Origin: Deltaproteobacteria bacterium UBA6601
GTDB lineage: Bacteria; Myxococcota_A; UBA796; UBA9615
Reading direction: 5' to 3'
Assembly (NCBI GenBank): GCA_002433485.1
Contig: DJIF01000131.1
Location: forward strand, 1 to 51,818
DNA: 51,818 nt
Positions within the stretch are counted from its first letter, which is position 1. Every line of letters starts with the position of its first letter. The notes beneath the pieces were generated by a model, which saw nothing but the letters and a program-made list of their open reading frames with translations, ran no database searches and was not told the origin of the DNA. Both the position numbers and the translations under genes were made by a program. This document shows, one piece after another, positions 1 through 8,162 of the stretch.

Positions 1-2
1 TG

Positions 3-119
3 GTCCCCGGAGAGGCTTTTGGCGAAGAGCGCTGTGTTCGGATCTCTTATGCTACGCGACCGGATCGCATTGAGCAGGGTGCCGCGCGAATCGCCGCCGC
101 ACTGAGCCACCTCCAATAG
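3..119 (+). CDS. C-terminal fragment of a class I/II PLP-dependent aminotransferase (partial, cut by window start)
   Basis: The first 38 codons, open at the left edge and ending in TAG, read as the classic end of a fold-type I aminotransferase. A PGEAFG segment is followed by VRISYAT and then a helix with IEQGAARIAAAL. In aspartate/aromatic aminotransferases the arginine of this VRIS-type motif binds the substrate alpha-carboxylate. The likely role is amino-acid transamination in the cytoplasm, but substrate specificity cannot be read from so short a tail. It converges on the ParB-like gene, with only 27 bp between the two stop codons. Seen: the motif. Inferred: the family. Confidence 0.75.
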   Translation, partial: VPGEAFGEERCVRISYATRPDRIEQGAARIAAALSHLQ

Positions 120-134
120 CATTGAGCAAGGTGC
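67..134. repeat. Short imperfect direct repeat (two 16-bp copies)
   Basis: Two copies of a 16-mer beginning GCATTGAGCA, at 67-82 and 119-134, differ at one base and are spaced 52 bp start to start. The first lies inside the aminotransferase tail and the second begins at its stop codon. It may be a remnant of a small duplication or chance; no function can be assigned. Confidence 0.35.
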
Positions 135-146
135 GCTGCTCGCTGG

Positions 147-1247
147 TCAGGCTTTCGGTTGAGATTCGTGGTGGCGTTTGCGACGGACTGTGCCCATCTG
201 CGCGCCTTCGTCCCGGATTCGTTTTACTGTCCAGCGTTCGTCGATGACCTGTTGGGGGTCAACTCCAGCCTTAAGGATCTCTTCTGCTTTGAAGATGGAC
301 AGCTGCCCTCCTTCGATAGCGTCCCGTAGCCTTGGGTCCTGGGCCACGCGCAGATAGCGCTGAAGAGTGCGTTTGCGACGTCCGGTAATGCGCTCGATCT
401 CCTTAAGTGCGACCTGGTCCTCATGGAGTCGAACGGTTGACTGTAGCCGGTGGAGAGGGGAGTTCTCCTGCTCAATGGGCGGGCGATTGTCCATGAGCTT
501 AAGCCGCTTACAGTCGGCCTCGCTGAGCCCTCGCCAGACGATGGCCGGCACAGAGCGCATGCGCAGGTCACGGGCTGCGGCGAGGCGCCGAAAGCCTTGA
601 ATGACCTGATAACTACCATCACTGCGTTCACGTAAGACCAACGGAATGCGAATGCCCTCGACCCGAACACTGCGGGTCAAGGCTTCGGAGGCTGCTCCGT
701 TGGAATCACTGAAGGTGTGATCGCGGTGATCGATTCGCCCCACCGAGATTTCCTCGACGAGACTTTCCTGGGCGGAATCTCTGCTGAATGGGTTCCCCGA
801 GTCGCGGGTTGTTCCCATAAGGTCCAATAGGCTGCCCTGTCCGCTGGGCGGCGAGAGGGCAGGGCGCTGGGGCAGGGTGGCGTGTTCGGGCTCCATGATC
901 AGGATTCCGTCCACCAGGTCCCAGTGCAGCCGTGTGTTCTCTTCAGCTTGAAAGGGGAAGTTGCGTGGCAGCACGATGCGGTCTTGAGAGCCAAGCTTCA
1001 GCGCGACCCCAAATTCCAGGATGTCGAGCAGCGGCGAGGGCTGGCTCGGGAACCAGCTTTGCACCTGCTGGGCCATCTCTTTGTGCCGTTCCCAGGTATG
1101 CAGCGGAAACACGTAGAGCTTCTGATGGCGAGCCGAAGCCACCAGGGAGTCACCTCGCTCAATGGCGTGTTGATGAAGGAATTGCGCAGGGATGCTCAGG
1201 CGCCGCTCTTTGGCGATGAACTTAACGCGCCTCGTCAACTTGCCCAT
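147..1247 (-). CDS. ParB-like protein with an N-terminal MraZ/AbrB-type DNA-binding region
   Basis: About 366 aa. The first ~120 residues look like two MraZ/AbrB half-domains: RRLSIPAQF with a following WERHKEMAQQV helix, then QDRIVLPRNF. This fold is a DNA-binding swapped-hairpin barrel. After a low-complexity linker comes a ParB N-domain: IRIPLVLRE, YQVIQGFRRLAAA and SVPAIVW. An LMDNRPPIEQENS segment follows, then a helix-turn-helix (ITGRRKRTLQRYLRV). In canonical ParB the nucleotide-binding box is GERR; here it is GFRR, so CTP hydrolysis may be lost. I chose the ATG at 1247 because GGGAGG lies just upstream; an ATG at 1289 is the other option. No ParA is visible. It is probably a DNA-binding regulator or segregation-related factor; the family is clear, the role is not. 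Confidence 0.7.
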   Translation of the reverse strand: MGKLTRRVKFIAKERRLSIPAQFLHQHAIERGDSLVASARHQKLYVFPLHTWERHKEMAQQVQSWFPSQPSPLLDILEFGVALKLGSQDRIVLPRNFPFQAEENTRLHWDLVDGILIMEPEHATLPQRPALSPPSGQGSLLDLMGTTRDSGNPFSRDSAQESLVEEISVGRIDHRDHTFSDSNGAASEALTRSVRVEGIRIPLVLRERSDGSYQVIQGFRRLAAARDLRMRSVPAIVWRGLSEADCKRLKLMDNRPPIEQENSPLHRLQSTVRLHEDQVALKEIERITGRRKRTLQRYLRVAQDPRLRDAIEGGQLSIFKAEEILKAGVDPQQVIDERWTVKRIRDEGAQMGTVRRKRHHESQPKA

Positions 1248-1289
1248 GTCCCGCCTCCCGCCTGTGGATAGCCACAAGTTCGAGCCCAA

Positions 1290-1788
1290 ATGGCCGCACC
1301 TAGAGACGCTATCGGCTGATGGTAATTTCTGTCAAGGCACGACTCTCCCAAAATGTCTTTGAATTCACCGAAAAGGACCATATGGTCGCTCGAAAGAGGA
1401 AGCAAAAAACCTTTAAAAACAATATTTTATAGGATAAATACATACTTGTATGAACCGCAACTGTAAAACCTAGCCTCGCCTTTGTCTTGGCTGCCTTTTG
1501 GCGTGGCCCTGTTGGGCTTCTTAGGGGCTTGTTTGTGGCCCTTGGGGCCTTGTGGATTACCTGTTGATAACTTTTCTTTTTTGGGGTTTCTGGTGGCTCT
1601 TTCCACAGGGTTTTGGTGGTTTTTTGGGGTGGCGCTGTGCTGCAGGTGCTGGGGTTTGTGTGGTCGGTGAACCGCGCCAATGTGGCGCCGGGGTTCGTCA
1701 GCGCAACCAGCGTCTGCTGTTATGATGCGCGCCGGTCGGGCTGCTGAGATGTGGTTTGATCGCCTTTAACATCAGTCGTGAGGATGCC
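1290..1788. other. Gene-free stretch of about 500 bp with an AT-rich core and DnaA-box-like 9-mers
   Basis: This is the only gap above 300 bp in the window. It contains an AT-rich block (about 1400-1452) with an inverted repeat CATAC-TT-GTATG at 1441-1452. A strongly G+T-rich plus strand follows (about 1480-1680). Several 9-mers resemble the DnaA box TTATCCACA: TGTGGATTA at 1551-1559 (8/9, reverse orientation), TGTTGATAA at 1562-1570 (8/9, reverse), CTTTCCACA at 1599-1607 (7/9), and TGTGGATAG at 1263-1271 (8/9, reverse), just outside. Open frames here are skewed in composition and lack family motifs. It could be an origin-like or regulatory region; the call is tentative. Confidence 0.3.
1306..1335 (-). 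promoter_or_regulatory. Putative sigma70-type promoter of the ParB-like gene
   Basis: Read on the minus strand, a perfect TTGACA (1335-1330) is followed after 18 bp by TAGCGT (1311-1306). This would give a leader of about 50 nt before the ATG at 1247. The spacing and TAnnnT-like -10 match the promoter proposed upstream of the flp pilin gene. Confidence 0.45.
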
Positions 1789-2226
1789 GTGGCAGCAGCG
1801 CAGCAGAGCATTGAGGTGGGAGTGAGCGCAGAGCGCTTTTTTGAGGTCGTGACCGACTACGAGCGGTATCCGGAGTTTCTTTCCGACGTGGAGTCCGCCG
1901 ATGTGGTGTCGCGTGGGGACGGCGCTGCTGAAGTGCGTTTCTCGCTGAACCTTGTGAAGCGCTTGTACTACACCCTCCGTCTTGAGGAGGAGTCTCCGAG
2001 GCGGGTGGTCTGGAGCCTCGCGGATGGGCCCTTCAAGCGTAATGATGGCTCGTGGCTCATCGAAGAGCTCGGTCCCGACAGGGTCCGGGCGACTTACTCT
2101 ATTGATGTCGCGGTCGGCGTCTTTGTTCCTGGCGCGATCGTGAATCGACTGGTCGGCAAGACCCTGCCCACTACTCTTGAGAATTTTCGCGTACGGGCCG
2201 AGAGTCTGGCCGCGCAGGACTCCTGA
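1789..2226 (+). CDS. SRPBCC / COQ10-type START-domain protein
   Basis: About 145 aa covering a single SRPBCC (polyketide cyclase/dehydrase or COQ10-like) fold. Visible signatures are SIEVGVSAERFFEVVTDYERYPEFL near the N-terminus, a central VRFSLNLVKRLYYTLRL strand pair, and a C-terminal helix with FVPGAIVNRLVGKTLPTTLENF. The family binds hydrophobic ligands such as quinones in a helix-grip cavity; the ligand here is unknown. I prefer the GTG start at 1789, preceded by GAGG at 6-9 nt, over an upstream TTG at 1756 with no clear ribosome site. The next gene starts 10 nt after its stop, so the two are likely co-transcribed. Confidence 0.75.
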   Translation: MAAAQQSIEVGVSAERFFEVVTDYERYPEFLSDVESADVVSRGDGAAEVRFSLNLVKRLYYTLRLEEESPRRVVWSLADGPFKRNDGSWLIEELGPDRVRATYSIDVAVGVFVPGAIVNRLVGKTLPTTLENFRVRAESLAAQDS

Positions 2227-2236
2227 GGAGGGCAGT

Positions 2237-3313
2237 TTGTTGGAGGCTAATCATCGTCTGGCTCTGCTGGCCGCGCTGGTCCTGATGGTTGGGGTGTGGG
2301 CCTTCCTTGCAGGTGAAGGCCCGGATTCGACTGCGCCGGTTGATGGCGAACTTTCCCTCGTTGAGCCTGTCCCTGTGGAGCCCGTAGAGCCGGAAGGCCC
2401 GAGCTATGAGCAGCGCGTCGCCGAACTGCGGCGTCAGGCGGAGCGCCTGCAGTTTTCTGCACCTGAGGAGCAACTGGAGGAGGCTCGCCAGCGTTTTATC
2501 AGCGAGGCTCGAGTCCTCGGCGACGAAGCGATTGCAGCGCAGCGGGCAGATCGAGCGGCTGAAGTCGGCAGGGTGCTGATGGAGGGCGGGTCCGCGGCCT
2601 TTGCTGAGGCTTATCTTCAGCGCTGCATGGGGCTCCTTGATGCCACCAAGGCCGGCAAGGATCATGTCTATCCGCTCGCCGAGCTACGGCGTGCTGACGG
2701 GCGCGCTCTGGAGGCTGCCTCGCTCTATGAGAGGGCCATCGATATCCTGCCGACCACCGCTGCGGAGTATGTAGGCCTTTCCGATCTCTATCTTGCTGCT
2801 GGTCGGCTTGGTCCGGCCCGAGCTGCTGTTTCTAGGGGTCTGAGAAATCATGAATCGGCCCCGGGATTGCGCATTCAGGGTGCCAAGGTGGCGCTTCTGG
2901 AGGGGCGAGCGGAAGAGGCTTTACAGGCTGCAGAAGCCCTATTGGCAGAGCTGCCGTCCGACACTGCCGCGCAACTGTTGCGCATGGAGGCCCTGTTGGC
3001 CCTGGGGCGGTTGGACAAAGCGGCGCGCTTTAGTCGGTCCATGCGGGAAGAATTCCCGGCTGATGCGTGGGGCTGGATCTTTGCCGCGACGGTGGCTCAG
3101 GCACGGGGAGAGGTGGAGGCTGCGGAAGAGCAGTTGGAGCAGGCTGCTGAGCTTGCTGGCGACTGTCCATGTACTCACGAGGAACGCCTCGCCATTGCGT
3201 GGGCGCGTGGATTGGGGGCAGTCGACCAGGTGCCACCGCGCTCCCGAACGGAGCTGCAAAAGCCGATGCGCCGGCCAGCCGCGGCAAGGCCCGCACAGCC
3301 AGCAGCAGAATAG
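2237..3313 (+). CDS. Membrane-anchored TPR-like repeat protein, function unknown
   Basis: About 358 aa. The N-terminus has a transmembrane or signal-anchor helix (LALLAALVLMVGVWAFLA, roughly residues 8-25). A Val/Pro/Glu-rich linker follows, and then alpha-helical TPR-like repeats to about residue 330 (for example ALEAASLYERAIDILP, RLGPARAAVSRGL, RAEEALQAAEALLAELP, EVEAAEEQLEQAAEL). The tail is Pro/Ala-rich and basic. There is no lipobox cysteine. The TTG at 2237 (or 2240) is chosen because AGGAGG lies 5-8 nt upstream, just past the previous stop. It is probably a periplasmic scaffold; no partner can be named from the sequence. Confidence 0.65.
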   Translation: MLEANHRLALLAALVLMVGVWAFLAGEGPDSTAPVDGELSLVEPVPVEPVEPEGPSYEQRVAELRRQAERLQFSAPEEQLEEARQRFISEARVLGDEAIAAQRADRAAEVGRVLMEGGSAAFAEAYLQRCMGLLDATKAGKDHVYPLAELRRADGRALEAASLYERAIDILPTTAAEYVGLSDLYLAAGRLGPARAAVSRGLRNHESAPGLRIQGAKVALLEGRAEEALQAAEALLAELPSDTAAQLLRMEALLALGRLDKAARFSRSMREEFPADAWGWIFAATVAQARGEVEAAEEQLEQAAELAGDCPCTHEERLAIAWARGLGAVDQVPPRSRTELQKPMRRPAAARPAQPAAE

Positions 3314-3358
3314 AAGCGCGCTGATGGCGGTGGTTGATTGGGGTCCTGGTCTGGGGCC

Positions 3359-4246
3359 CTAGAGCTTGGTGAGGAAGTCCTCAACCGCTTGATTGATTCG
3401 CTCTGGCTGCTCCACAATCCCTGCGTGGGACGCTTCATGGAGCCAGACCAGTGTGCTCTTTGGAATCGTATTGGCCATCTTTTCGGAGAGGTGCGGTGGG
3501 GTGAATGCGTCCCGTTCTGCAGCAATGATCAAGGTCGGCACCTGAATGTGCTCCAGCAGGTCGGCTGCGGTGTGCTCGCCGATGGCGCGGACCATCTCGA
3601 AGAAGAATGGGAAGCCGATGTGTGCAAGATGACGCTGGTACTGACTCAAGTCGTGTGGAGACAGCCGGTTACCGTCGATCATCTTCATGGCTCGAGCAAC
3701 GGAAAAGCTGCCCGGCGCTGAGACCAGGAATTTACCGAGGGTATCGATAGCTCGTGGGAAGCGCTCGCTGAAGTGGAGCATAAGATCGAATATTGTGCTG
3801 CTGAAGCGAAGGTCGTTAAAGGTATCCAGCGGATGACCGCTGGTGCCCAGGATCGAAACCAGCGCGCCGATGTTGTCGGGGTCCTGACGGTATCGCTCCA
3901 GGATTACCTGCGTACCCATGGAGTGGCCCAGTAAAATCGGCTTATCGAGCTGCAGCCCATTGATGATGGTGCCAAGGTCTCTGGCGGAGCGCGGAATATC
4001 GAGCCGCTTGCCTGGTCCCGGTGTCGCCGATCGGCCGTGCCCCCGGTAGTCCCACAGCACCACCTGGCGATGGCCTGAGAAGTGTTGCGCAAGGTATTCC
4101 CAGAAGAAGGTCGAAACCCCGACCCCGTTGCTACAGACCAGCGCCGGTTGGTCGCCTTCGCCGAGTACGCGAAAGAACAGATCGATGCCGTCATCGGTGC
4201 GAAAGAAGCCCTGCTGGGCTGAAGTTGCGCTTGCCTGTGAACACAT
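3359..4246 (-). CDS. Alpha/beta-hydrolase fold protein
   Basis: 295 aa and a complete alpha/beta hydrolase. The nucleophile elbow is GHSMG with Ser109. The acid is probably Asp246 in AERDAFTP, and the catalytic His274 sits in EASHAGIVEQPE near the C-terminus. The oxyanion region is SNGVGVSTFFWEYL, followed by DYRGHGRS. The layout resembles small-ester or haloperoxidase-like hydrolases; the substrate is unknown and no signal peptide is seen. It diverges from the mrfA-like helicase gene. A 14-bp palindrome covers its start codon, so a repressor bound there could block both genes. Its ribosome site is weak. Confidence 0.8.
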   Translation of the reverse strand: MCSQASATSAQQGFFRTDDGIDLFFRVLGEGDQPALVCSNGVGVSTFFWEYLAQHFSGHRQVVLWDYRGHGRSATPGPGKRLDIPRSARDLGTIINGLQLDKPILLGHSMGTQVILERYRQDPDNIGALVSILGTSGHPLDTFNDLRFSSTIFDLMLHFSERFPRAIDTLGKFLVSAPGSFSVARAMKMIDGNRLSPHDLSQYQRHLAHIGFPFFFEMVRAIGEHTAADLLEHIQVPTLIIAAERDAFTPPHLSEKMANTIPKSTLVWLHEASHAGIVEQPERINQAVEDFLTKL

Positions 4247-4251
4247 GTTCA
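4238..4251. promoter_or_regulatory. Candidate LexA (SOS) operator, perfect 14-bp palindrome
   Basis: TGAACACATGTTCA is a perfect palindrome. It fits the core GAAC-RNRY-GTTC of the Gram-positive LexA box. Together with its flanks it also agrees closely with the GTTCAG-ending motif I recall for Myxococcus LexA. It sits in the divergent region, over the hydrolase start codon and about 92 bp before the mrfA start. Seen: the palindrome. Inferred: LexA binding. Other dimeric repressors could use such a site. Confidence 0.45.
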
Positions 4252-4342
4252 GTTACCGTGACTCCATACAGCAAGTACAGCCTCGCAGCTGTGCCGGGAA
4301 GGTGGCGAAAATGGCAGGTTTAGCACAACACTGCAGGGCTCG

Positions 4343-6799
4343 ATGAACTCGGTGCCGCGACGCAAGGGTTTGGCTGAGTTGATCTCAGAGCTGAAACAGT
4401 CTCCGTCCGGTCGGGAGTGTGTCACTGCCCATCTTGAGGTCCCGGCCCGCGAGCCCCGCTATGAGTCGCTGCCAGAGTGGCTCGACCCCCGCCTTAGTCG
4501 CGCCCTCCGCGGGCGGGGGGTTGAGCGACTGTATCGTCACCAGAAACTAGCGATTGAAGCAAGCCGAAGGGGCGAGGATGTCGTTGTCGTCACGCCAACG
4601 GCTTCGGGCAAGACCCTCTGCTACAACCTTCCAGTGGTGCAGGCGGTGCTTGAGGATCCGAACTCCAGGTCTCTATATCTGTTTCCGACCAAAGCGTTGA
4701 GCCAGGACCAGGTGGGTGGGTTGCGGGCCCTTGGCGCTGAACTCGGGGTGCCGCTGCGGACCTGGACCTATGACGGGGATACCCCAGCGGACGCCCGCAC
4801 CGCGATCCGAAATCGGGGGCATGTGGTGGTCAGTAATCCGGACATGCTGCATGCGGGGATTCTGCCTAATCATCCGCGCTGGAGGCGGCTCCTTCAGGAT
4901 CTTCGCTACGTGGTGGTCGATGAAATGCACAGCTATCGCGGGGTGTTCGGAAGTCACGTGGCGAATGTCTTGCGGAGGCTTCTGCGGTTGTGTGAGTTTT
5001 ATGGCTCACGACCTCAATTCATCTGTTCATCTGCCACGGTCGCAAATCCTGAAGAACATGCCTCCCGACTCATCTCTCGCAGCGTGAAGGTGATTGGCGC
5101 AGAGGAAAATGGTGCCCCCAGTGGTCCCAGGGACTACATCTTCTTTAACCCCCCGGTGGTCAACGAAGAGCTAGGCATCCGTAAAGGCGTGCTGTCCCAA
5201 GCCCGGCGACTGGCCAGTCCATTTATTGAACATCAGCTGCAGACCATCTGCTTTGCCGGTTCCCGGCTGCACACTGAGGTGCTCTCCAGGTATCTTCGAG
5301 AGCGCCACTGCCGTCGTCCTGGCACAGAACAGCGCGTCGCGTCCTATAGGGGTGGTTACCTGCCGAGGCTGCGCCGCCGCATTGAGCGCGGTCTTCGAGC
5401 TGGTGAAGTTCGTTGTGTGGTCTCCACCAATGCCCTTGAGCTTGGCATCGACATAGGCCGACTCGATGTGGCCATTTTGGCCGGTTATCCGGGATCTGTG
5501 GCTTCAATGTTTCAGCAGGGTGGCCGTGCAGGTCGCTCGCTACGACGCGCGCTGGTGGTTCTGGTCGCCAGAAATACGCCGCTGGACCAGTTTGTGATTC
5601 GTAATCCTCAATGGTTGTTTGAGAGTGCAGCTGAGTTTGCCCGCATCGATCCCGACAACCTGGTGGTATTGGTGTCCCATATCAAGTGCGCGCTCTATGA
5701 GCTGCCCTTTGCCGAAGTTGAGTCGTTTGGCGGTGAGAATCTTAGTGAGATTCTGGAATTTTTGACTGAGGCTGGAGTTGCGCATCGGCGGGGCGACAGC
5801 TGGCACTGGTCAGAGGACAGCTTTCCCGCGGACGCGGTTTCGCTGCGCAGTGCCGATCCTGAGAATGTAGTGATCATCGACAAGAGCGACGCCGATCGAG
5901 TGATCGCTGAGACCGATCGAATCAGCGCTCAGAGGACCGTTCATGAGGGTGCCATCTATATGGTGGAGGGTCGCCCTTACCAGGTAGACCGACTGGATTG
6001 GGCGCAACAGAAGGCCTATGTCCGCGCAGTTCGCGTGGATCACTACACCACCGCTATGAGTTACTCCAAAGTTCGTATTCTTAACTCTGAGGTAGAGGAC
6101 CAGCGCCACGGTCATTGTCGCGCTCACGGAGAGGTTCACGTTGCCTCGCGCACGGTGGGTTACAAGAAGATCAAGCTCTACACCGCTGAGAACTGTGGCT
6201 TTGGTGACGTTCACCTGCCTGATGTCGAGATGCACACATCGTCTTTGTGGTTGGCGTTGGATGGCGATGAATTGCGCCAGGCGGGCTATGGCGGCGTTGA
6301 GGTGGTGGACGGCCTGCTTGGGCTCGGTCGAGTACTGCGGTCCCTCGCTGCGCTGCACCTGATGTGTGACACCTCGGATCTCGGCATGGCCCTGGCAGAT
6401 CCAGAGGAGGGTTGGGTCGCCGGGCTTGATCGCAGCGGACAGCGCAGCCTGGAGGAGTCCTCAGCAGATGGCACCCGGCGGCTGCTGGACAGCACTGAGC
6501 TCAAGCTTGAGCGGCCGACGCTGTTTGTCTACGACGCTATACCTGGAGGCGTGGGCTTCGCTCAGAAGCTCTATGGATTGTTTGACCAGTTGCTTGATGA
6601 AGCGGTCCAGCAGGTGCTGCGCTGCTCATGCTCGGCCGGCTGTCCATCCTGCGTCGGCCCGCTAGGTGAGGTCGAAGAAGGCGCCAAGGCAACCGCATTG
6701 GACTTGAGTCGCTGGTTGTTGGGTCAGCAGGCTAGGCCGCTCGGACCGATCTCCTCAGCGCAACTGGCTAGGATTGACCTTCGTGGAGGCTGGCTGTGA
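4343..6799 (+). CDS. mrfA: MrfA-type DEAD/DEAH-box DNA helicase with DUF1998 zinc-binding C-terminus
   Basis: 818 aa, a superfamily 2 helicase. Seen: Walker A TPTASGKT near residue 82, motif Ia YLFPTKALSQDQ, motif II DEMH near residue 193, motif III SSATVANPEEHA, and a helicase C-domain with STNALELGIDIGRLD and QQGGRAGR. The C-terminal DUF1998-like part ends with CSCSAGCPSC, the four-cysteine set that binds zinc in the Bacillus MrfA (YprA) family. MrfA works with MrfB in a UvrABC-independent excision repair of mitomycin-type adducts. Here the MrfB-like gene overlaps by 4 bp, which supports the assignment. A LexA-like box lies upstream. The ribosome site before ATG 4343 is poor. Confidence 0.85.
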   Translation: MNSVPRRKGLAELISELKQSPSGRECVTAHLEVPAREPRYESLPEWLDPRLSRALRGRGVERLYRHQKLAIEASRRGEDVVVVTPTASGKTLCYNLPVVQAVLEDPNSRSLYLFPTKALSQDQVGGLRALGAELGVPLRTWTYDGDTPADARTAIRNRGHVVVSNPDMLHAGILPNHPRWRRLLQDLRYVVVDEMHSYRGVFGSHVANVLRRLLRLCEFYGSRPQFICSSATVANPEEHASRLISRSVKVIGAEENGAPSGPRDYIFFNPPVVNEELGIRKGVLSQARRLASPFIEHQLQTICFAGSRLHTEVLSRYLRERHCRRPGTEQRVASYRGGYLPRLRRRIERGLRAGEVRCVVSTNALELGIDIGRLDVAILAGYPGSVASMFQQGGRAGRSLRRALVVLVARNTPLDQFVIRNPQWLFESAAEFARIDPDNLVVLVSHIKCALYELPFAEVESFGGENLSEILEFLTEAGVAHRRGDSWHWSEDSFPADAVSLRSADPENVVIIDKSDADRVIAETDRISAQRTVHEGAIYMVEGRPYQVDRLDWAQQKAYVRAVRVDHYTTAMSYSKVRILNSEVEDQRHGHCRAHGEVHVASRTVGYKKIKLYTAENCGFGDVHLPDVEMHTSSLWLALDGDELRQAGYGGVEVVDGLLGLGRVLRSLAALHLMCDTSDLGMALADPEEGWVAGLDRSGQRSLEESSADGTRRLLDSTELKLERPTLFVYDAIPGGVGFAQKLYGLFDQLLDEAVQQVLRCSCSAGCPSCVGPLGEVEEGAKATALDLSRWLLGQQARPLGPISSAQLARIDLRGGWL

Positions 6800-8160
6800 C
6801 TCGTCTCATGCAGCGACTCCGCAGCTTTCCAGCCCTGCGGTCTAACGCGCCGAGCCAGGTCTCGCTGCCCGGCATCGAACCCGACCCAGCTGAGCTTCCC
6901 GAGCGGTCTCTCAACGTCCCTGGTGGGTTCTTTCAGCTGCGTTATGCGGTGGCCCACAACTCCAGCGGTGCTTACGTGCGCGGTTCGGCGGAGCTGGATG
7001 GAGGCACCCATCATGGCTGTGCTCGCCTCGCAGCAGCGCTGCAGCTACGCGGTGAGGAAGCCGTGCTGATGAGCGGTGATCCTACCCTGGCTGATTTTCG
7101 CCCGGAGCGGGCCCTCTACTTCGATCTTGAGACCACGGGCCTACCTTACGGTGGGTGTAGTCAGGAGTTGCCCAGTTGGCAGCGTCGTCGCCCTAGGGCA
7201 ACTGCCACGACTCCGCTGGCGTTCTTGATCGGTGCGGCGACCATTGACTCCTCGGGCACCGTTCACTTGAACCAGTTCCTGCTCCGGCAACAGCCTGATG
7301 AGGGAGCTCAGCTGCAGGCCTTCGCCGCGCTGCTAGAGGGAGTGGATTACCTGGTTTCGTTCAATGGACGTTCCTTTGATCGGAATATCCTTGCTGATCG
7401 TATGGTGCGCAACCGTATGAACCCTGATCGGATTCTGTCTCTTCCCCACCTTGATCTTCTGCATCCCAGCGCGCGGCTGTATCGCGATGCTCTGGGAGGT
7501 GCGCGACTTTCCTTGCTTGAGGGGGCGGTTCTGGGAGTCACCAGATCCGACACTGAGGTGAGCGGCGCTGAGGTGCCTGAATGTTGGCTTCGATATCTCG
7601 GAACTGGAGACCCATGCATGCTGGCTCCGGTGCTGGAGCATAATGCGGCTGACCTGCTTTCTTTGTTGACCTTGTCGGCTCATCTCGCGCGTTGCCTAAA
7701 GGCACCGACGCTTTGTCTTACTGAGCGCTCTATGGTGTTCGCTGCGGCGCGGATGCTGTTGCAGCGGGGGCAAGCGCTGCGCGGCGAGCAGCTGTTGCGT
7801 CGACTGACCGGTGGCGGCGCCGATGAGGGTCTTGTCTATCGTTCACTGGAACTACTTGCTGAGCATCTGCGCCGTAGCGGTAGGCATCAACAGGCGCTGC
7901 CCTTATGGCGGAGGATGATGGAGTCCGGGGGGCTTGACGATCCTAAGCCGTGGCGCGCAGCGATCATTGCCCTTGAACGTCGACTTTCACGTCCACAGGA
8001 GGCGCTGGTTCTGGTTGATGAGTTTTTGAGGCGTATGGACGAGATCCCTTCGCAGGTAGATGTAGCTCAACTTGAGGCCGAGTTTCTGGCTCGCCGTAAG
8101 CGCCTTGATCGGCGCCTAAGCCGGGTGGCGACGCACCATCAGCGTGGCACTGCCGCATGA
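6796..8160 (+). CDS. mrfB: MrfB-type exonuclease (RNase H-like fold, YprB family) with TPR-like C-terminus
   Basis: 454 aa. The RNase H-like exonuclease core shows YFDLETTG with Asp110 and Glu112 as likely metal ligands, then LVSFNGRSFDRNIL, HLDLLHPSARLY, and a late HNAADLLSLL motif. This order is that of DnaQ-like 3'-5' exonucleases and of the YprB/MrfB family. From about residue 310 the protein becomes helical and TPR-like (RMLLQRGQALRGEQLL, GRHQQALPLWRRMM). The GTG start overlaps the mrfA TGA in GTGA, giving translational coupling. The role is inferred to be nucleolytic removal of damaged DNA after MrfA remodelling. Confidence 0.82.
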   Translation: MTRLMQRLRSFPALRSNAPSQVSLPGIEPDPAELPERSLNVPGGFFQLRYAVAHNSSGAYVRGSAELDGGTHHGCARLAAALQLRGEEAVLMSGDPTLADFRPERALYFDLETTGLPYGGCSQELPSWQRRRPRATATTPLAFLIGAATIDSSGTVHLNQFLLRQQPDEGAQLQAFAALLEGVDYLVSFNGRSFDRNILADRMVRNRMNPDRILSLPHLDLLHPSARLYRDALGGARLSLLEGAVLGVTRSDTEVSGAEVPECWLRYLGTGDPCMLAPVLEHNAADLLSLLTLSAHLARCLKAPTLCLTERSMVFAAARMLLQRGQALRGEQLLRRLTGGGADEGLVYRSLELLAEHLRRSGRHQQALPLWRRMMESGGLDDPKPWRAAIIALERRLSRPQEALVLVDEFLRRMDEIPSQVDVAQLEAEFLARRKRLDRRLSRVATHHQRGTAA

Positions 8161-8162
8161 GA

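Noticed and set aside
1482..1670. Open frame on the plus strand, 62 codons, very hydrophobic
   Set aside because: Hydrophobicity follows from the G+T-rich strand; no ribosome site and no family likeness.
1309..1680. Open frame on the minus strand, 123 codons, Lys/Pro/Thr-rich
   Set aside because: Begins at TTG without a ribosome site, its composition simply mirrors the G+T-rich strand, and it has no recognisable domain.
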